64,000 nucleotides of DNA from Pelodera strongyloides (Eukaryota > Nematoda > Chromadorea > Rhabditida > Rhabditidae). The translations under genes were made by a program, and so were the position numbers. The DNA is taken from the NCBI GenBank assembly GCA_036852015.1, contig JAANDG010000176.1, positions 185,602 to 249,601 on the forward strand. Reading direction: 5' to 3'. Below are positions 36,763-50,400 of the stretch, piece after piece (the stretch's first letter is position 1; every line of letters begins with the position of its first letter). The notes beneath the pieces are model-generated. The model saw only the letters and a list, made by a program, of their open reading frames with translations. It had not been told where the DNA came from and did no database searches.

Positions 36763-36831
36763 AGCCGACAGGCGGAGTTGAACCAAGGACCTCTCACACC
36801 GAAGGCGGGACGGCAACCATTCGGCTATGAC
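36763..36831 (-). other. tRNA-like sequence (Ser/Leu-like pseudogene or SINE)
   Basis: On the minus strand ATAGCCGAATGGTTGCC resembles the A-box arm and TTGGTTCAACTCCGCC the B-box arm, with CTGTCGGCT as a possible acceptor end. The anticodon arm is not convincing and no terminator-like T run follows, so I treat it as tRNA-derived. Confidence 0.35.
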
Positions 36832-37574
36832 TTCCATGAAGGATTTTGTATTGGGAAGTTGACGGATCAAGGTTTCTGGAAAGCATAACCGATTTGAAAT
36901 CAACACCACGAGTAAATCCAAACTGCAAAGCTTGGAATGGTTAAGCGGGAGATGTAATTTCTGGCGCGCGGCGCCATTGTGAGGGTATGTATTTGGTTCA
37001 CACAACTCGCATTTTTCCACACAAAATGCAAAAATTATTATTTTTTCGTTGTTATTTTTTCAGTTTCTACTCACTTATGTTGTTTTTTATGTTTGTTTCC
37101 ATTAATAAAAGTATTTAAACTATTTTTGACGAAAAACAACGGTACATCCCGGCTTCGAAACTTCTATTTTGCATCGGAGTACTGTACCATAAAGAGCGCG
37201 CTTTATATATATTTAAATAAAATCAATAAATGATTCCCAATTTTAATTTTTTTTTAAATTTTTCTTGCAGATCGACCGACCCGCCCGGAGGATGTTTGTT
37301 TTTACATGTATTGTTTCTTAGTGTGGTATTAATACAGTTTAAATGTTGTGGATTTTAAAAGTTGGGGGACTGTGCACTCGTTCGCTTAGTTTGCCTAGCA
37401 GAACAATGGTGCAACACACATTTATCGATTGATTGTTTTTTTTATTTGAAAAAATTCATCCACATCTGCGACTAATGGAATTCCAAGTTCTTACGGAGTT
37501 CAGAGTCTGTCTTTTGCTACTTCTTTTCCAATTGCCGAGATAGCTTAATAAATCGATGACACATCTGTCCCTGG

Positions 37575-37865
37575 CTGTTGTTAATCAATCGATCATCAAT
37601 GATGCATGTAATGCGTAGCATGTTGCCGCTTCTTGGCGGGACTCCGCCCACATTTTCCCGTTGGTTCTGAATGCCATGAAATGAAGCTGCTGTCAATCAA
37701 TCGATAATGCATACAACTGCTGGTAGAACATGTTACCTGTGAAACTCCACCCACATTTCCTTTTGCAATGAAGCTGATGTTAATCAATCGATAATGCATA
37801 CAACTAGTGTAAGCATGTTGCCGCTTGGAGAAACTCCGCCCATATTCCCTTTGGCTTATGGCCCA
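37575..37865. repeat. Tandem repeat, about 110 bases x 2.7
   Basis: The words AATCAATCGATAATGCATAC, AGCATGTTGCCGCTT and GAAACTCCGCCCA recur in order about every 105-115 bases, with divergence between units. Non-coding, upstream of the 34-exon gene. Confidence 0.7.
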
Positions 37866-38175
37866 CTTGCGAAAATGACAAATGCCTGACCGTGTTCAGG
37901 CCATTTTACATAAATGTCAAATGCTTACCGCAACAGATGCGTATAACGCATTTGACATGATCCTGCAACGAAAGTGTATCAGATCCGTACTATTTGAAAT
38001 AGTTTTTATATATTTAAATAAAATTTATCGATTGATTGTGCACTATTTTGAATTAGATCTATACTATACTAGATTCAAAATCGCTGCGGGACCTTGTCAT
38101 TTACATCGACTCGAACATGGACGACAGGCTTTTGTCATTTTTGCCAGTGCGAATCGCATACATGGAGAGGCCATT
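37866..38175. mobile_element. Foldback family with GCGAAAATG.CAAA ends, copy 1
   Basis: TTGCGAAAATGACAAATGCC on the left pairs with GGCTTTTGTCATTTTTGCCA on the right. The inner words TCAAAATCGCTGCGGGACC and CGAACATGGAC match, in the reverse sense, the element at 59195-59541. It lies just upstream of the 34-exon gene. Confidence 0.55.
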
Positions 38176-38446
38176 AGTGCTCCCCAAACTTTTTTCTTTC
38201 ATCACGTGTACACCTGTACCTGTTTTTGATCAATATTCAATACTAATCTAACTATATATTGAGGGGATTGGGCATAACTTGTTGTCTTCCCTACCAAGCT
38301 CTTGCGAGTTTTTGGCTGTCGCCTCGTCCCTTCTCGGTTCGGAATTATAGCAGCAGCAGTAGGTTCCTCCTAACAAACAACATGTCGAATGTGCCTATTT
38401 TCCTTACCGATATTGACTTTATGATCTGATTTTTTTTTAATTTGCA

Positions 38447-38450
38447 GATG
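38447..38450 (+). promoter_or_regulatory. Candidate trans-splice acceptor at the start of the 34-exon gene
   Basis: TTTTTTTTAATTTGCAG is followed directly by ATG. An acceptor abutting the start codon, with no convincing upstream exon, is how spliced-leader sites look in nematodes. The leader donor is not in the window. Confidence 0.45.
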
Positions 38451-41400
38451 CCGAGGAACAATAACAGGACGTTCTGCTGTGTTGTGTCGGGTAACACTTT
38501 TATTGACAGTATCATTCATTGTATTATAATTACTGTGGCTTAGGGTTTGTCTTCCTGCATGTCATATACCACTTGTCTTTTTTTTGGCAGTCGTGAGTCA
38601 TTTAGTTTTCTCTAGACTCTAGTTGATAATGGCGGATGAAGAACATTTAGCTTCTACTACTTCTAGCGGTCTTTACTTCTTTACTACAATTGAAACTAAG
38701 AATATTAATAAACGAGCTGCAGAAGAGTGTGGCATTTCCAATTTACAATATACGTTTCTATTTTAGGCCGCTTGCTACCGGCGTCCGTGAAGAGTGTAAG
38801 AGGCCGCCACAGACATGAAATAAATGACACCACCTTTTGTACGCAGAGTTGTTTAAATGTACACTTGAGAGTGAGTTATTCTTATTATTATTTTTTTAAA
38901 TAATTTCCGTTGTATTTTATAATAACGAAAACAAAGGCTCTTATATCTTAGATCCACAGTCTGTGTTAAAGGCAATTAGAAAAATACATTTGAGATTCCG
39001 GTTCTGTGCATATTTTGTCAGGATAAAGAGGCTGCAGCGGTAGCGGCTCTGTTGTTTTTAATTCGTGGACTTTTGTATTTGTAATAATCAACAACTTGCA
39101 CAGGATCAGGAAACGTGGCTGAATATAAAATGAATGTGTATTGTATGCTCTTTGACTTTGAATTGGAGTGACCAGTGACAGGCCACCCAGTTCTGTAAAT
39201 TTCTTCTGTGAGATGAGTTACAGAGCAGAGTTACTACTCCCTACAATTGCGGACTTTTAGGGTACAAATCAGGAGGATGATCTGAAGATGACGAGAAGTG
39301 ACTTTGCCCGTTATTTTGAAGAATGGCCTCAGGACAAAGAGGTAATCCTGGTTTGTAGTGCTTTTCAAGGCGTGGGCGTGGTGACATGAATTGACACTTG
39401 TTCTAATTCCATTTGGCGGTTTTCACTGTCTACAATAGGAAAGTGGAGACAACAAAAAATATTCTTGCTTTCTTCTGACTTCTGAGGCCATATTCACCAC
39501 TACGACTCCGTCGGGGAAATATTCCCTGAGGACAGAAAATATCGTTCTAATGTGAGACACGCAGAGAAAAAGTCCTGGAATTCCCCATGGGGAATTGAGT
39601 GGTGAATACGGCCTCAGGCTTCAGATGAATATTACACGAAGGTGTGCCTATTGGTATTGATTTAGTGCTAGCAAAGGTAGATATTTGATTTATTTAGTTT
39701 CTCGTTCCCGTGTATTATATGTTTGAAATGTCCGAAGTAAGATACGTGCCAGAAGCGAGTCGGCCAGCTTTCCGCTTAACCGCTTCCGATTACGTATACG
39801 CTTTCTTGATGATAGAATCGTTTTTCATTATTTTCACTTTCTAGGTGCCATCCTACAACAAACTACCCCGTGATTATTGCCCTCGGTTGTTGACTTGCCT
39901 TGCGGTTAGTTATTTCCTCCCCCTTCTTTAATCTGGCGCGACGTTGAGTTTTGCCTTAAAACGGGCGCATGTCTTAGTGCTTTATGCTTATGTTAGGTAA
40001 GGTCCAATTAGGCCATGCATAGATTAGATACCATTCTTCCAAGCAATTATATCTATGGTGATGTTGACATTAAGTTTCGTTCGCTTATTTAGTGTAGGGC
40101 TAGAACCCAGAACGAGCAACGACCAAGGACCTTCTTTTTTCATTCCCCGTTTTCGCCGTATTTGTGCGCGCACCATCGCCATGCCATGATCCTAACAAAT
40201 GCAGCTCATTTCAGCCCGTGGACCAATGGCGAGATAATCGCGCAGCGCTGGCAGAGGAGTTGAATCAATCCTACACAGCGACAAGAACCCCGTCTTCGGT
40301 ACGTACTTGATAACTTTTTAGATTCACACCACAACTAGTTTGTAGAGGGCGGAGGGCGCGTTTAAGATGGGCGAAAGAAAGAAAAAAAATGCGTTTTCGG
40401 CCGTTCAGGTTGGCCGAAAAGAAAATTTTTAATACTAAGGGAAAATGAAAAAATACAGTATTTTTTTTCGGGTTTTGTCTGCGTCTCTTGTTTTTGCATT
40501 GTCTTTCAAAAGTTTTCTTTTCGGCCAACCTGAACGGCCGAAAACCTATTTTTTCTTCCTTTCGGCCATCTTAAACGCGCCCAGAATGTCTCCTCAGTTT
40601 ATCTGTTTATCAACTGTATTTACTAGCTGTTCTTTATTGCTCTAACGTGTCTGCATTTTTCATTTTTGTAGAGTCAGAATTCAACTAGAGCCAATTGCGG
40701 TGAACGGAAAAGAGGTGCGAAGAAAGAGGAATGTCGACCAAAGTTGGAGAAAAATGTGCGTTTGCCTTAGCCTAATTGTAAGCTGACTAGCTCACCGGCG
40801 AACCACCACCGGAATTATTATATTGCATAAATTTCGAGGGTTCACGGCTGAACCACCTCCGGAATTAGCATAGAACATAGAAGGTATGAGAAGCCCAGAG
40901 GTGGTGCGAGAAATTTATTAGAAACGTATCAGTATCACAAATAGAGAAAATTACGCGAACCACCTCCGGACTCACCGGCCTGCATAATCTCCTACTCCGA
41001 ATTCACAGTGTTCTTACAATTAGCAGTATAGTGTGGTGCCATATCCGCTTTGACAGCTACGAATCGTTTCACACGCATGCGCGTGTTAGGGTTAGATTGT
41101 GGCGGCATATTGTATAGTTCCTTATGTTATTTATTAAGCTGAGCTGGTCGCAAGAGCATCACCGTTTACTAAAGCGAAATACTGGCCGGTTTTCGAAATA
41201 CATCGAGTATACCAGCATTCTATGGAGCTTGTCAGGGCAAAAAACGGGTGGCCAAAGAAAAAAAAATCCGGCGGTGGTCCGGCCAAAAAAATCCAAAATC
41301 GGGCGGTGGTCCCTGGGTTACGGTAGTTTTGTCAGATTTTAGAATTTGGACAAAAAATTTTTTTTAGAGTACGGTACCTAGGGTATAAAAAAAGTGCCGT

Positions 41401-44400
41401 TTTAACCACTTTTCAGGTATAAAGAGCGAAAAATGTTCTACTTACTATATTCCTAAAGCATTATTTCACATCAATGAATATTTGCTAAATTAATTGCTTT
41501 CTTAATTCTTCTCTCACTTCATTATTGTCTACTTTCAGTTAACCGTGTGCTGATGCTTTAGTTGGTGGCACGCTTTACCTTACCCGAAGTCTTTCCCGCC
41601 TCTAGTCACAAGGATTTTAACTGCAATTTATTGAAATAAATATTATTCCTTGCATGGTTTTGTTGGTGATTTATTCTATTGGTGGTTTGGTGTGTTTCAC
41701 TGTGTGAAGTTTGGTGACTGATTCTTAGACTCACGAAATTATGATTTATTGGTCGTTTGGTGCAAGCACAATTTGGTGCTCGTAATGGCGAATGTTGTGT
41801 GAAATAAATATTAATTTTACTTGGTTTCATGGTGTGTTAATTAACGTTATTTGTTCGTGTGATGCACGCATTAGACATTTGGGTTAAATAAAGTAGACAA
41901 AAAATGACCTGAGTTACACTATTTAAAGCAGAATCTTCATCTTCTCCTTCGTCTATGCTATGTGGAGTGGCTACTAATAAAAACTAAAACTAATTCTCTG
42001 AATCATACTTTTGATGCCTCTAAAATGCAGTTTTGTTATTCGTTAATTTAGTTAATTACGTGTGAAATAATGCATTAGGAATCACGAAACTATAGCTATG
42101 AAATAGCTCCGTTTTAGTTACTAAATGATTATAATAGACAATAATTCATGCCTTTAATATATATATAAAACTATAAATTTATTTCGGCGACCATCAGGAA
42201 TTTATTTCTTTCATAGTGGAGTCCATACTAGATAGTGTATAATGCACGGAGAGAGCCGATCAAAAAGGCATACGAAATAGCGTGTGCTGTTGAGAGATCG
42301 CAGGTTTTTTCTCTGTCTGATCCTTTTTTTTTTTTTCACACACGGGAAAAAAGGATCCGACTACGTTGCAGAAACCACTGACCGCTGACTTCAATTTCGA
42401 ATGAAATGAAAATCTATTTAAATGAGTGTAACCGCAAGAAAATTCTCTTTCTAACCATATAAAATAAGATAGGAAATGTTCTAAAACCGAGCCAGGGGTC
42501 AGTGGTTTTTAATTCTGGAGGTTGGCCGCCAAGCTGGCCAGAGCGCTTTTTTAGGCCGCGACTGAATTTCATAAAATAAATATAGCTCGAAAACTACTGA
42601 AATTTATGATTACCATCATCTGAGATTAATTGTAGAGAACAAAATTCTGAATAAAACTAGCTCAAATACTTAAGAAAATATTTTGATTAGGGCCCAGGGT
42701 TTAATGGTCTTGAAGGTGGCCGCGTTTGTGGCCAAATTCTAAAATTGTCAATTCTACATGGATAGCTTCAATTCAAGCTTATATGTATTTAGTTAGTCAA
42801 AAAACAATTTAATAAACATAAAACAACATGTTACAGCGGTTCATACGCCAATTATGAGCTAATTACTTAGCCTTCTAGGAAGCCTTTAAGTGGTGCATTC
42901 TATTCCACTCACTTTCTACCGTAGTCGGTCAGAGTTCAAAGAAAAAGCGTGGGTAGACAGCGAGTGAATATTTTTCAACACGAACATCAAACACAGTTGG
43001 TATAGAGTGCAGAGTATGCAGCGTGCGAGAGCGTGCAGCGTGCTAGACACTACAAGAATGTACGAAATGACGAATTAAACGGTCATTTTCACGCAAAAAA
43101 TATTATTGGCTTTTTACCCAAAATTAAAATATTTATGTAAAATGTGTGATTTGTTATATTGTAAATAAAATTGCCTAGCGACCTTAGCGCATATTTTAGG
43201 AGTATTTTACTAAAATAAACCTTTTCATGAAACCTTCTAGTTTTCGAAAATTTACGCCCGGCGTAGAATTTGCGGAAACCGCTCAAAAATATAAAAATTC
43301 ATATAAAATTTGTGGGTCAATATATCCGCCCAGAAACTGCCAAGCGACCTCCGGGTAGTTTTTAGGAGTATTTTACTCATATAAACCATATCTCGAAACC
43401 TTCTAGTTTTCGAAAATTTACGCCCGGCGCTGTTTTAGTGAAAGTGACTCAAACATATAAAATTTTATATAGATTTTGTGGGTCAATATTTCCATCCGAA
43501 AGCTGCCTAGCGACCTCCGCGCATATTTTAGGAGTATTTTACTCTAATTAGCCCTTTCACGAAACCTTCTAGTTTTCGAGTATTTTTGCCCGAAGCAGAA
43601 TTAGCGGAAACCGCTCAAAAATATAAAAACTCATATGGGGTTTGCAAGTATGCCCGATTTTCCTTGCAAGTATCGAAAAATTTACCGTATCTTGGCACTA
43701 CACGAACATATCTACAGGCAGTTTTTACGACCGATCGCCACGGGACCATTTGTCCGACAAATGATTTGCTTTGTTGGCGGTTTTTCTATAGTGTGGATGT
43801 GTCAAAGTTACGGTAAATTGGTGTAAAAAGCACACGATTTTACGAATTGATACTTGCAAGGAAAACTCGCGGTTTTTGGCATACTTGCAAACCCCAATAT
43901 AAAACACATGGGTCCATATTCGATTCTCTAGCGACCTCCGGGACACTTTAGGAGCCTTTTACTCAAATAAATCATATTACGAAACTGGCTAGTTATCGAG
44001 AATTTTTGCCCTTCGTGAAAAAATAGGTTCATATTATTTGCGAAAATAAGCGAAAATAACACGTCAAAAGTTTTTTACTGGATACACTATCCATTAGATC
44101 CCCTAGCGGAATCCGTTCATTCCATTGAATATTTTCTGGCAACAAGTAGCATGTAAGTAAACACTTCTGGATTGCCACCTATTGTGAAAAACATACGCAT
44201 CTTAAACGCAACACCGCCGTCGCATAGGATGCCTTTAACGGCCTCTGCAAAAATGTTTAGAGGTTCTTAGAAAGACTTAGAAATTACAGGAAACGTATTC
44301 ACAGTGACATCTTTATAAACGATTTTCTGTAAACTGCGCGGCAGTTTCTATCAATTCATTCTATAAGTAAAGGAATACCCAAAAATTCCGCTCCTTCCAA

Positions 44401-47400
44401 AAACATCACAATTACTTTAAATAAACCCAGTGCCAGTGGATTGAGCGTGAAAATTGGGTATTGTAAAGAACTATAGCACGTTTAGTAATAGAGGGTCACG
44501 AAGACACAAGGTTCAACGAAACTCAAGAGTTGCGCGCGGCAACAGTTTGGGGGTGTCTCCCGCAAAAGAATTTGATGCGCGCCGCAAAAGGTTTTTCAAT
44601 GACACCGGTTGCCGTTTTGTTGCGGGAAACACCCCCAAAACGTTGCCGAAATGGCGCGGAAACGTTGCGGGAAAAGTAACAACTGCAAAAAGAAAGCAGC
44701 GTGTTGGATACGAACCTACACTCTTGTTAGCTTACTTTCTCTAAAGAGCGCCTTAGGCCACCCGACCACACAACACATGTGAGACATATGCTTGCGGAAA
44801 AGTCAGCTGCAGTTACAGCAGATCCTCCGAGCTCTTTCAGAAACGTTGCCGAAGCGGGGCGGAAATCTTGCGGGGCGCAAATTCCGCGCCGGTGTTTTCC
44901 GCAAAGGACCGGCGCGCATTTTGCTCCCCATTTCTATTCGGCGCGCATTTTGTTTCTCATTCCTTTGCGGCGCGCATTTTGTTTCCCGAAATGTTGCGGC
45001 GCGCAACTCATCGGCTCTCAGTGTTCTGGAAAATCCCTGCACCTGCCATGTTTTTCTAAGCTCATGAGCTGCCTGTGACGCATTATTCTTCCGGGCTGCT
45101 AAAGAACAGGCGTCAGTAAACGCAGTCAACAACTTTCTGGTTGTCGACAGAGTTTATCTTCGCACCCATAAAGTTGGATTTTAATGTTCAATACATCGGT
45201 GTGGTTCATTCGAAGTTTTATGAAAGTTTGAACCGCAAAACCCTTTGCCTTTGTTGTCTATGTTCTTGTTTCTGTCTACGGTATCTAGTTACGGATCTTC
45301 ATTTCCAAACTAATCACCTTTTGCATATTATGTTAAACGATTTCGTCATATTTGAGGAAGCTGGGAGTTTTAGCACTGAAAAATTTGGGGAAATTTTTTT
45401 ATATGTGGGCCCTCAGCCTTTGAATGGTGGGACTCGCGAGAAAGATACTTTTCTAACTTTTCTAATTTACTCCGGTTCTCCGTACGAGTTTACACGTGAC
45501 AACGTACACATGACAAAGTATTTACAGAATACTAATTATACGGGACGGAAATTAGAATGGCCGGACTCTCTGGAACCATATGCTTGAATTTCTAAGCAGG
45601 TACATGAAAGCAGTGACAATAAACAACAAATTGTGAGCACAAATGTGTACAACGTAGAAATAGGAGCCTTTTATGAAACGTGACTTTTTTTATTTAATGG
45701 CTTTTTTTATTTAATGGGATTTTACGGGTTTTCAGATCGTCGGGCTGTTCTAATTGCCTTTTACGAATAGAAATTACTATGAAAATCCATTGTCATGTGG
45801 AGTACCGGGGTAATGTAAAAAAGTAACAAAACAATAATTTTCTTGTGAGTGTGCCCTTTTAAAAGACTATCGTGACTGAACAAGCAAGTTTTCTAAGTAA
45901 AGCACCAGTTATTTGATAATTCATATTGTATTCACAATAATTATGAATAATAACAAGCCTAATAATGGTCTGTTATATTCATTTAATTTATTTATTACTG
46001 TGCAATATCATGAATTTTTGAAACGTGTGAATATAAAATGCAGATAGGTACCGTAGTTTGATGGGTAAAATGTCGTAAAATCGTGTGAAAACAAAGCCGC
46101 GACAAACGCGCGGATTTTGGCTCCACCTTTTTCATGTCAGCCACCTACCAACTGTGCAAGAACAACTTTAATAACACATTCAACACTTCTAATTGGTCAT
46201 TTAAGTTCTATTTCGATAATAACTGTATTTCTTTTTCCTATATTTCAACTATATCCAGAAAGTCCAACACTTTTCCTGCCATCTTGTCATGGTGTGTCTG
46301 TTTCCTTTTACAACCAACAATGCATCAACACAGAAAATATTCATAAAGTTTATTATAATACAGAAACGATGTTTTTATCCTTGTTTTCTTCTTTTCTTCG
46401 TTGCATAGTAGTTGAACATCGCCGCATCTGAAATAAGTAAATAAATAGACGTAGAAACAAAACTTTTAAAAAGTGCAGTGGTTTGAGATTTTGGGCAGTG
46501 GGTCAGTGGTTGGGCCAAATCCGGCAGTGGTGCTGGCCAATTCGGCCAGTGGTTTTTGCCCTGGAGCTTGTGCAAATGAACACAAATTTGAATAAAAAAT
46601 CGGGGCAAAGTTGCATTAGTGAATAAGTGCGTAAGAATTCGTTTCAAAAACCGGCCGGTATTTCGCTTTAACCAGGCCATTGTCTTGTCATTGCTCAGTC
46701 AACAATCATTTTCTTGTTTTCGGGCTCGTACCTACTTGTGGTTGCAGGCTGTCAAATATCTTGTCGCTGGTGTATACGTCATGCCACAGATACTGTATTG
46801 TATCTGTGGCTATGGCATGACGCATCTGCCAGCGAACTGTCGCTAGTGTTGTTATTTGTTATTACGTGCTAATTTCAGCAGGAAGTGGACGTGGTCGAGA
46901 TTGCGGAGGAACTAAAGGCATTGTGCCAGGAGGTCGAAGAATTGGATGATCGGAAGATTGAACTCTTGAAAAGGTATTGCTACTTATAGTTTTGTTACCA
47001 CTGTTTGTAAACTAACGAACCGATGTAAAGAACACGTATATGATAAATAGTGGTTTTTAGTTGGCTTTGTTACGTTACCTGCAGTTTGTTTTGTTTATGT
47101 TTAGCCGTTTAGCACAGTCTCTACCTTCACTTATAATAATATTAGTGTGCCACTATTGCGTTGTCCTTTTAAAGACATGGCAAATGTGTTTAGGTTGTTC
47201 AACACTTACTTCTACGACAACGACACAGGATTCTTAAAGTTCCTGAAAGTGAACGACCTTGGAAACATTGCTCGCCAATTCAAAAAACGATTTCTAAGTA
47301 AGTTCCTACTATTTTCACTGTATTGTTTTTTTTTATTCATTTTATTGCACTCGTTATTTGTTTGACGGATTTTTTTTGTATCGTGGTAGTATTGACCAGT

Positions 47401-50400
47401 GTGTCAAGTAATTGATGACTGATGGACTGCGGCATATTCCTTTATTCTTATTTTACAAAACTGGAATTTTAGATGACGACGTTTCTGCTGATTCTACATT
47501 TATGGTGGGTTGTTTTATACTTGTCATGTCTATGTATTTCTAGTCTTGATACGTAGTTTTGTTGGTAACCGTCGTATAAAACAACAAATATGATTCTCTT
47601 TTTTATCAGCCCTGGATCATTAAAGTTAAGAGAAAAATAATTCAAATTTACTGCAGCGCAGCAATGTATTCTTCCTGTAAGTGTGTGACTTAACTGTATT
47701 CCAAGCATTTATTGCAGCAATTGCAGGCTGCGGTAAAGACCGACCCGGACGACGATGAGATCACGTATCTTGCGACCATGCCCGTTAGTTCTGTCACTCG
47801 GAAACGTATCTCGGTATGGTTGTCTAATGTATTTTAGACACTAGTTGAACGTTATCTCGTATTGTACAGTGGCAGGTTGGAAGATGTACCGCGGAAGAGG
47901 TATAGTTAATTATTTGAGTTTGATTACTTTCAGTGCGCGCCATCCCCCCGAAAACGCAGTCGCAGAATCAGTAACAGTGGTCATGCTGCTGCCGCCGAAG
48001 TGGATCAAGAGGACCAAGGGGTGTGTGGTTGTGTTCCATTTTGTTTTATCTAAATTCTTAACTCTTTGGAGTGGGGTGTTTGATTGAAGTTAATTTTTAT
48101 GAATTGAGTGGTGAACGTGTACAGTATCGTACAAACTTAGAGACTTCCTCCGTTCCCGGGCAGCTTGGCGCTACTTGGAGACAGATCACACTCCCTGCTC
48201 TGACCAGCGGGCCTTTTCTGCAATTTTTGTGGATGTGGTTGTTGTGTTGTGCACCTTTTCAAACAGTTTATAGGCTCGGCATTTGAGAATGATTGTATTG
48301 TTTTCCAGTTGCAAGATATCAATTTTGATGACCCCCAACTGCCCCCAGCAGGACACGATTTTCCTCAAACTGATGCTCCCGCAGCACCTCAGACTGCAGG
48401 CGCGCCCAACCAGGAACTTCCTCATGTGGTATGTTTGCGTGTTTCCTTGGTTTTGCACGTAACCTAACCGAGACGGCAAAACTAATGGTCCTATGTTACA
48501 AGTAGATTAAGGCTGGTGCGTTGAAACACGCGCGAACCATCTCCGGATTGATTTTGACCACCTCCAGCTCCAGAAGCAATTTGAAATTTATATTTGACCG
48601 AAGCCTGGGTGTTTTATTACAACGGTCTACCACTAAGCTAAAGAAACCACCTCCATTTATGCACGGAATTTATGCCCTGAAGTAGTTGTTGGTCACCAAA
48701 TATATTTGTAGGCCCAACCAATCATATAATTATTGTTCTTGCTGTTGAGCACCAAACTTTTTTTTATTTTTAGGCACAACCACAAGTTTCGCAAAATCCT
48801 GCAGGTCCCACAGCCACAGCAGCTGAGCAAGGAGGAACACCTGTGCACAACCAGCAGCGCCCATTTTCGGTATGTTTGTTTTATTGGGCCTTGCTCTCCA
48901 GCCGAGTTAAATTTTATTAGGGAGAGGGTTTAGGGTTTTCTCCGTCTAAGTGTAGGTTAGTGTTCTGTTGGCTCTGGATGCACTCGTGAGCACAAGCATG
49001 ACGCGGTAGTGGTGCAGTTGCAAAAGATCTGCGATGTGAGCTAGCACTGACATTGAAATATATGAATAATATTAAATATTTCTCCGTTCTTTTCATCTCT
49101 GGTTACTACTTCCCTTCCAAGCACATTATTGTTTAGGGACAGCAAAACGCTCCGATGACCAACGCATACAGTTTTCCGGGTTCTGGCGGAAGTGATGCAA
49201 ATGTGAGTTTGTCAGTTTATCTTGACGGGTTATCTGGGAATACCGGGTACTTTGTCACATTTCCTTTATACTTATTTTCTTTTTCTTTTTCTTTGTCAAA
49301 TCTCTTTCTATTGTAATTATGTCTCTGCGCCTCCGAAGCTTTACGCGATTTCTCACCTTCTTGCTATACTACTTATTTTTTTTTAGATGCCTTACGGTAT
49401 TCCGTTGCCTGCAAATTTTGCTAGCCATAGCCAAACAGGCCCGCCAAACGTATCTGCAACTGGTCCTGTCGGAAATTGCGGTACAAATTGGAACACACCG
49501 CAGCACCTCCCGCCCCCGCCAGGCTACCGCTATCCTTGGAATAATGTAAGTGAAGTATTCGTTTGAGACTGTGTGCTTTGTTCTCAGTACAGGGGGTAAG
49601 CAGAATGGTATGGGTATACTAGCCTAAGCATGCTGTAATAATTATAGATGCCACTCAAATAAGATAAATTCGGCCTCGCCTCTTTATCGGCAAAGTCAAT
49701 GTCGTTAAAAAATATTACTAGAAAGGTATGAAGTTGGAAAGAAAAAAGGTGAACTGGCTAGTGTAACATGTTATTGTTGTTTTATTTATCAGAATCATGA
49801 TCCTCACCTATTTAGGCGAACTTTCCGTGGAATCCAATGGCAAATGGACCGAATGGTTATTTTGGAATTGGAATGCCCAGGTGAGTAATCTTTTTATTTG
49901 TTATCTCCTTTTTGTTGATCCTACTTCACCAATTATAAATATTTGTTGATGCAAATTTGCCTACAAATTTTGATCCGAATTGCTTTAGTCCTTACTTCGC
50001 GCAGTGGTCGCAGTATCAAAGCCAAAGTGCTCAAGGTCCGTCTCCGATGGGAAGTGGTGCTCCTCCTCCACCTCCGCCTCCTCCTCCTGGTGCTTTTGGA
50101 CCGCACCATAATGTGCCTTTTATGCCTGGTGAGCTTTTCTATAGGTTCATTGTTTGAAGATGGAATTTGCAAATTCTTGCCTTTTTGCACGTTTGCAGCT
50201 GTATGTATTATTTTAGTTGTTTCGTGCTATCAAACTAAAGTTTTACTGGTGTCAGGGGTGTCGGTGTCATTCCTCAGCATTTCTATTTTCTCTTATTTTC
50301 CCCTTATTAGATAACGGACGCAATATGCCGAACTCGAACTGGTACCAGCCGGACTTTCTCTTGCCGCGACCGGCGAATGTGGACCAGTTTATGGCTAGTG

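Larger units (their letters stand above)
41233..46563. mobile_element. hAT-like DNA transposon, 5.3 kb, inserted in a MITE
   Basis: The left end CAGGGCAAAAAACGGGTGGC and the right end GGCCAGTGGTTTTTGCCCTG form inverted repeats (11 bases perfect). GAGCTTGT flanks both sides as an 8 bp target duplication (41225-41232 and 46564-46571). An 8 bp duplication with CAGGG-type ends is the hAT hallmark. Subterminal GGTGGTC / CAGTGGT words recur near both ends, as expected for transposase binding sites. I see no hAT transposase, so it appears non-autonomous. It contains AT-rich sequence, a tandem array (43160-44010), GC-rich foldbacks (44500-45040) and one unknown ORF (45330-45587). It accounts for most of the 6.1 kb intron 6 of the 34-exon gene. 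Confidence 0.8.

Noticed and set aside
38629..38766. 45-codon ORF (MADEEHLASTTSSG...) ending exactly at the TAG of an acceptor
   Set aside because: It lies inside intron 1 of the 34-exon model and its only stop is the acceptor itself. It might be an alternative first exon, but the phase does not match exon 2.
38956..39045. Possible extra exon (SVLKAIRKIHLRFRFCAYFV) between exons 2 and 3
   Set aside because: The acceptor is CCACAG just after a TTAG and the donor GTAGCG is weak; leaving it out keeps phase and gives a smoother protein.
44779..45132. Overlapping ORFs up to 109 codons on both strands
   Set aside because: All are explained by the GGCGCGCATTTTG repeats and GC-rich foldbacks; composition is Arg/Ala/Phe-biased in every frame.
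49793..49880. Reading exon 16 from the acceptor at 49792 (NHDPHLFRRTF...)
   Set aside because: The next acceptor, 49815, gives the Pro/Asn/Gly-rich frame of its neighbours and the phase needed by exon 17.
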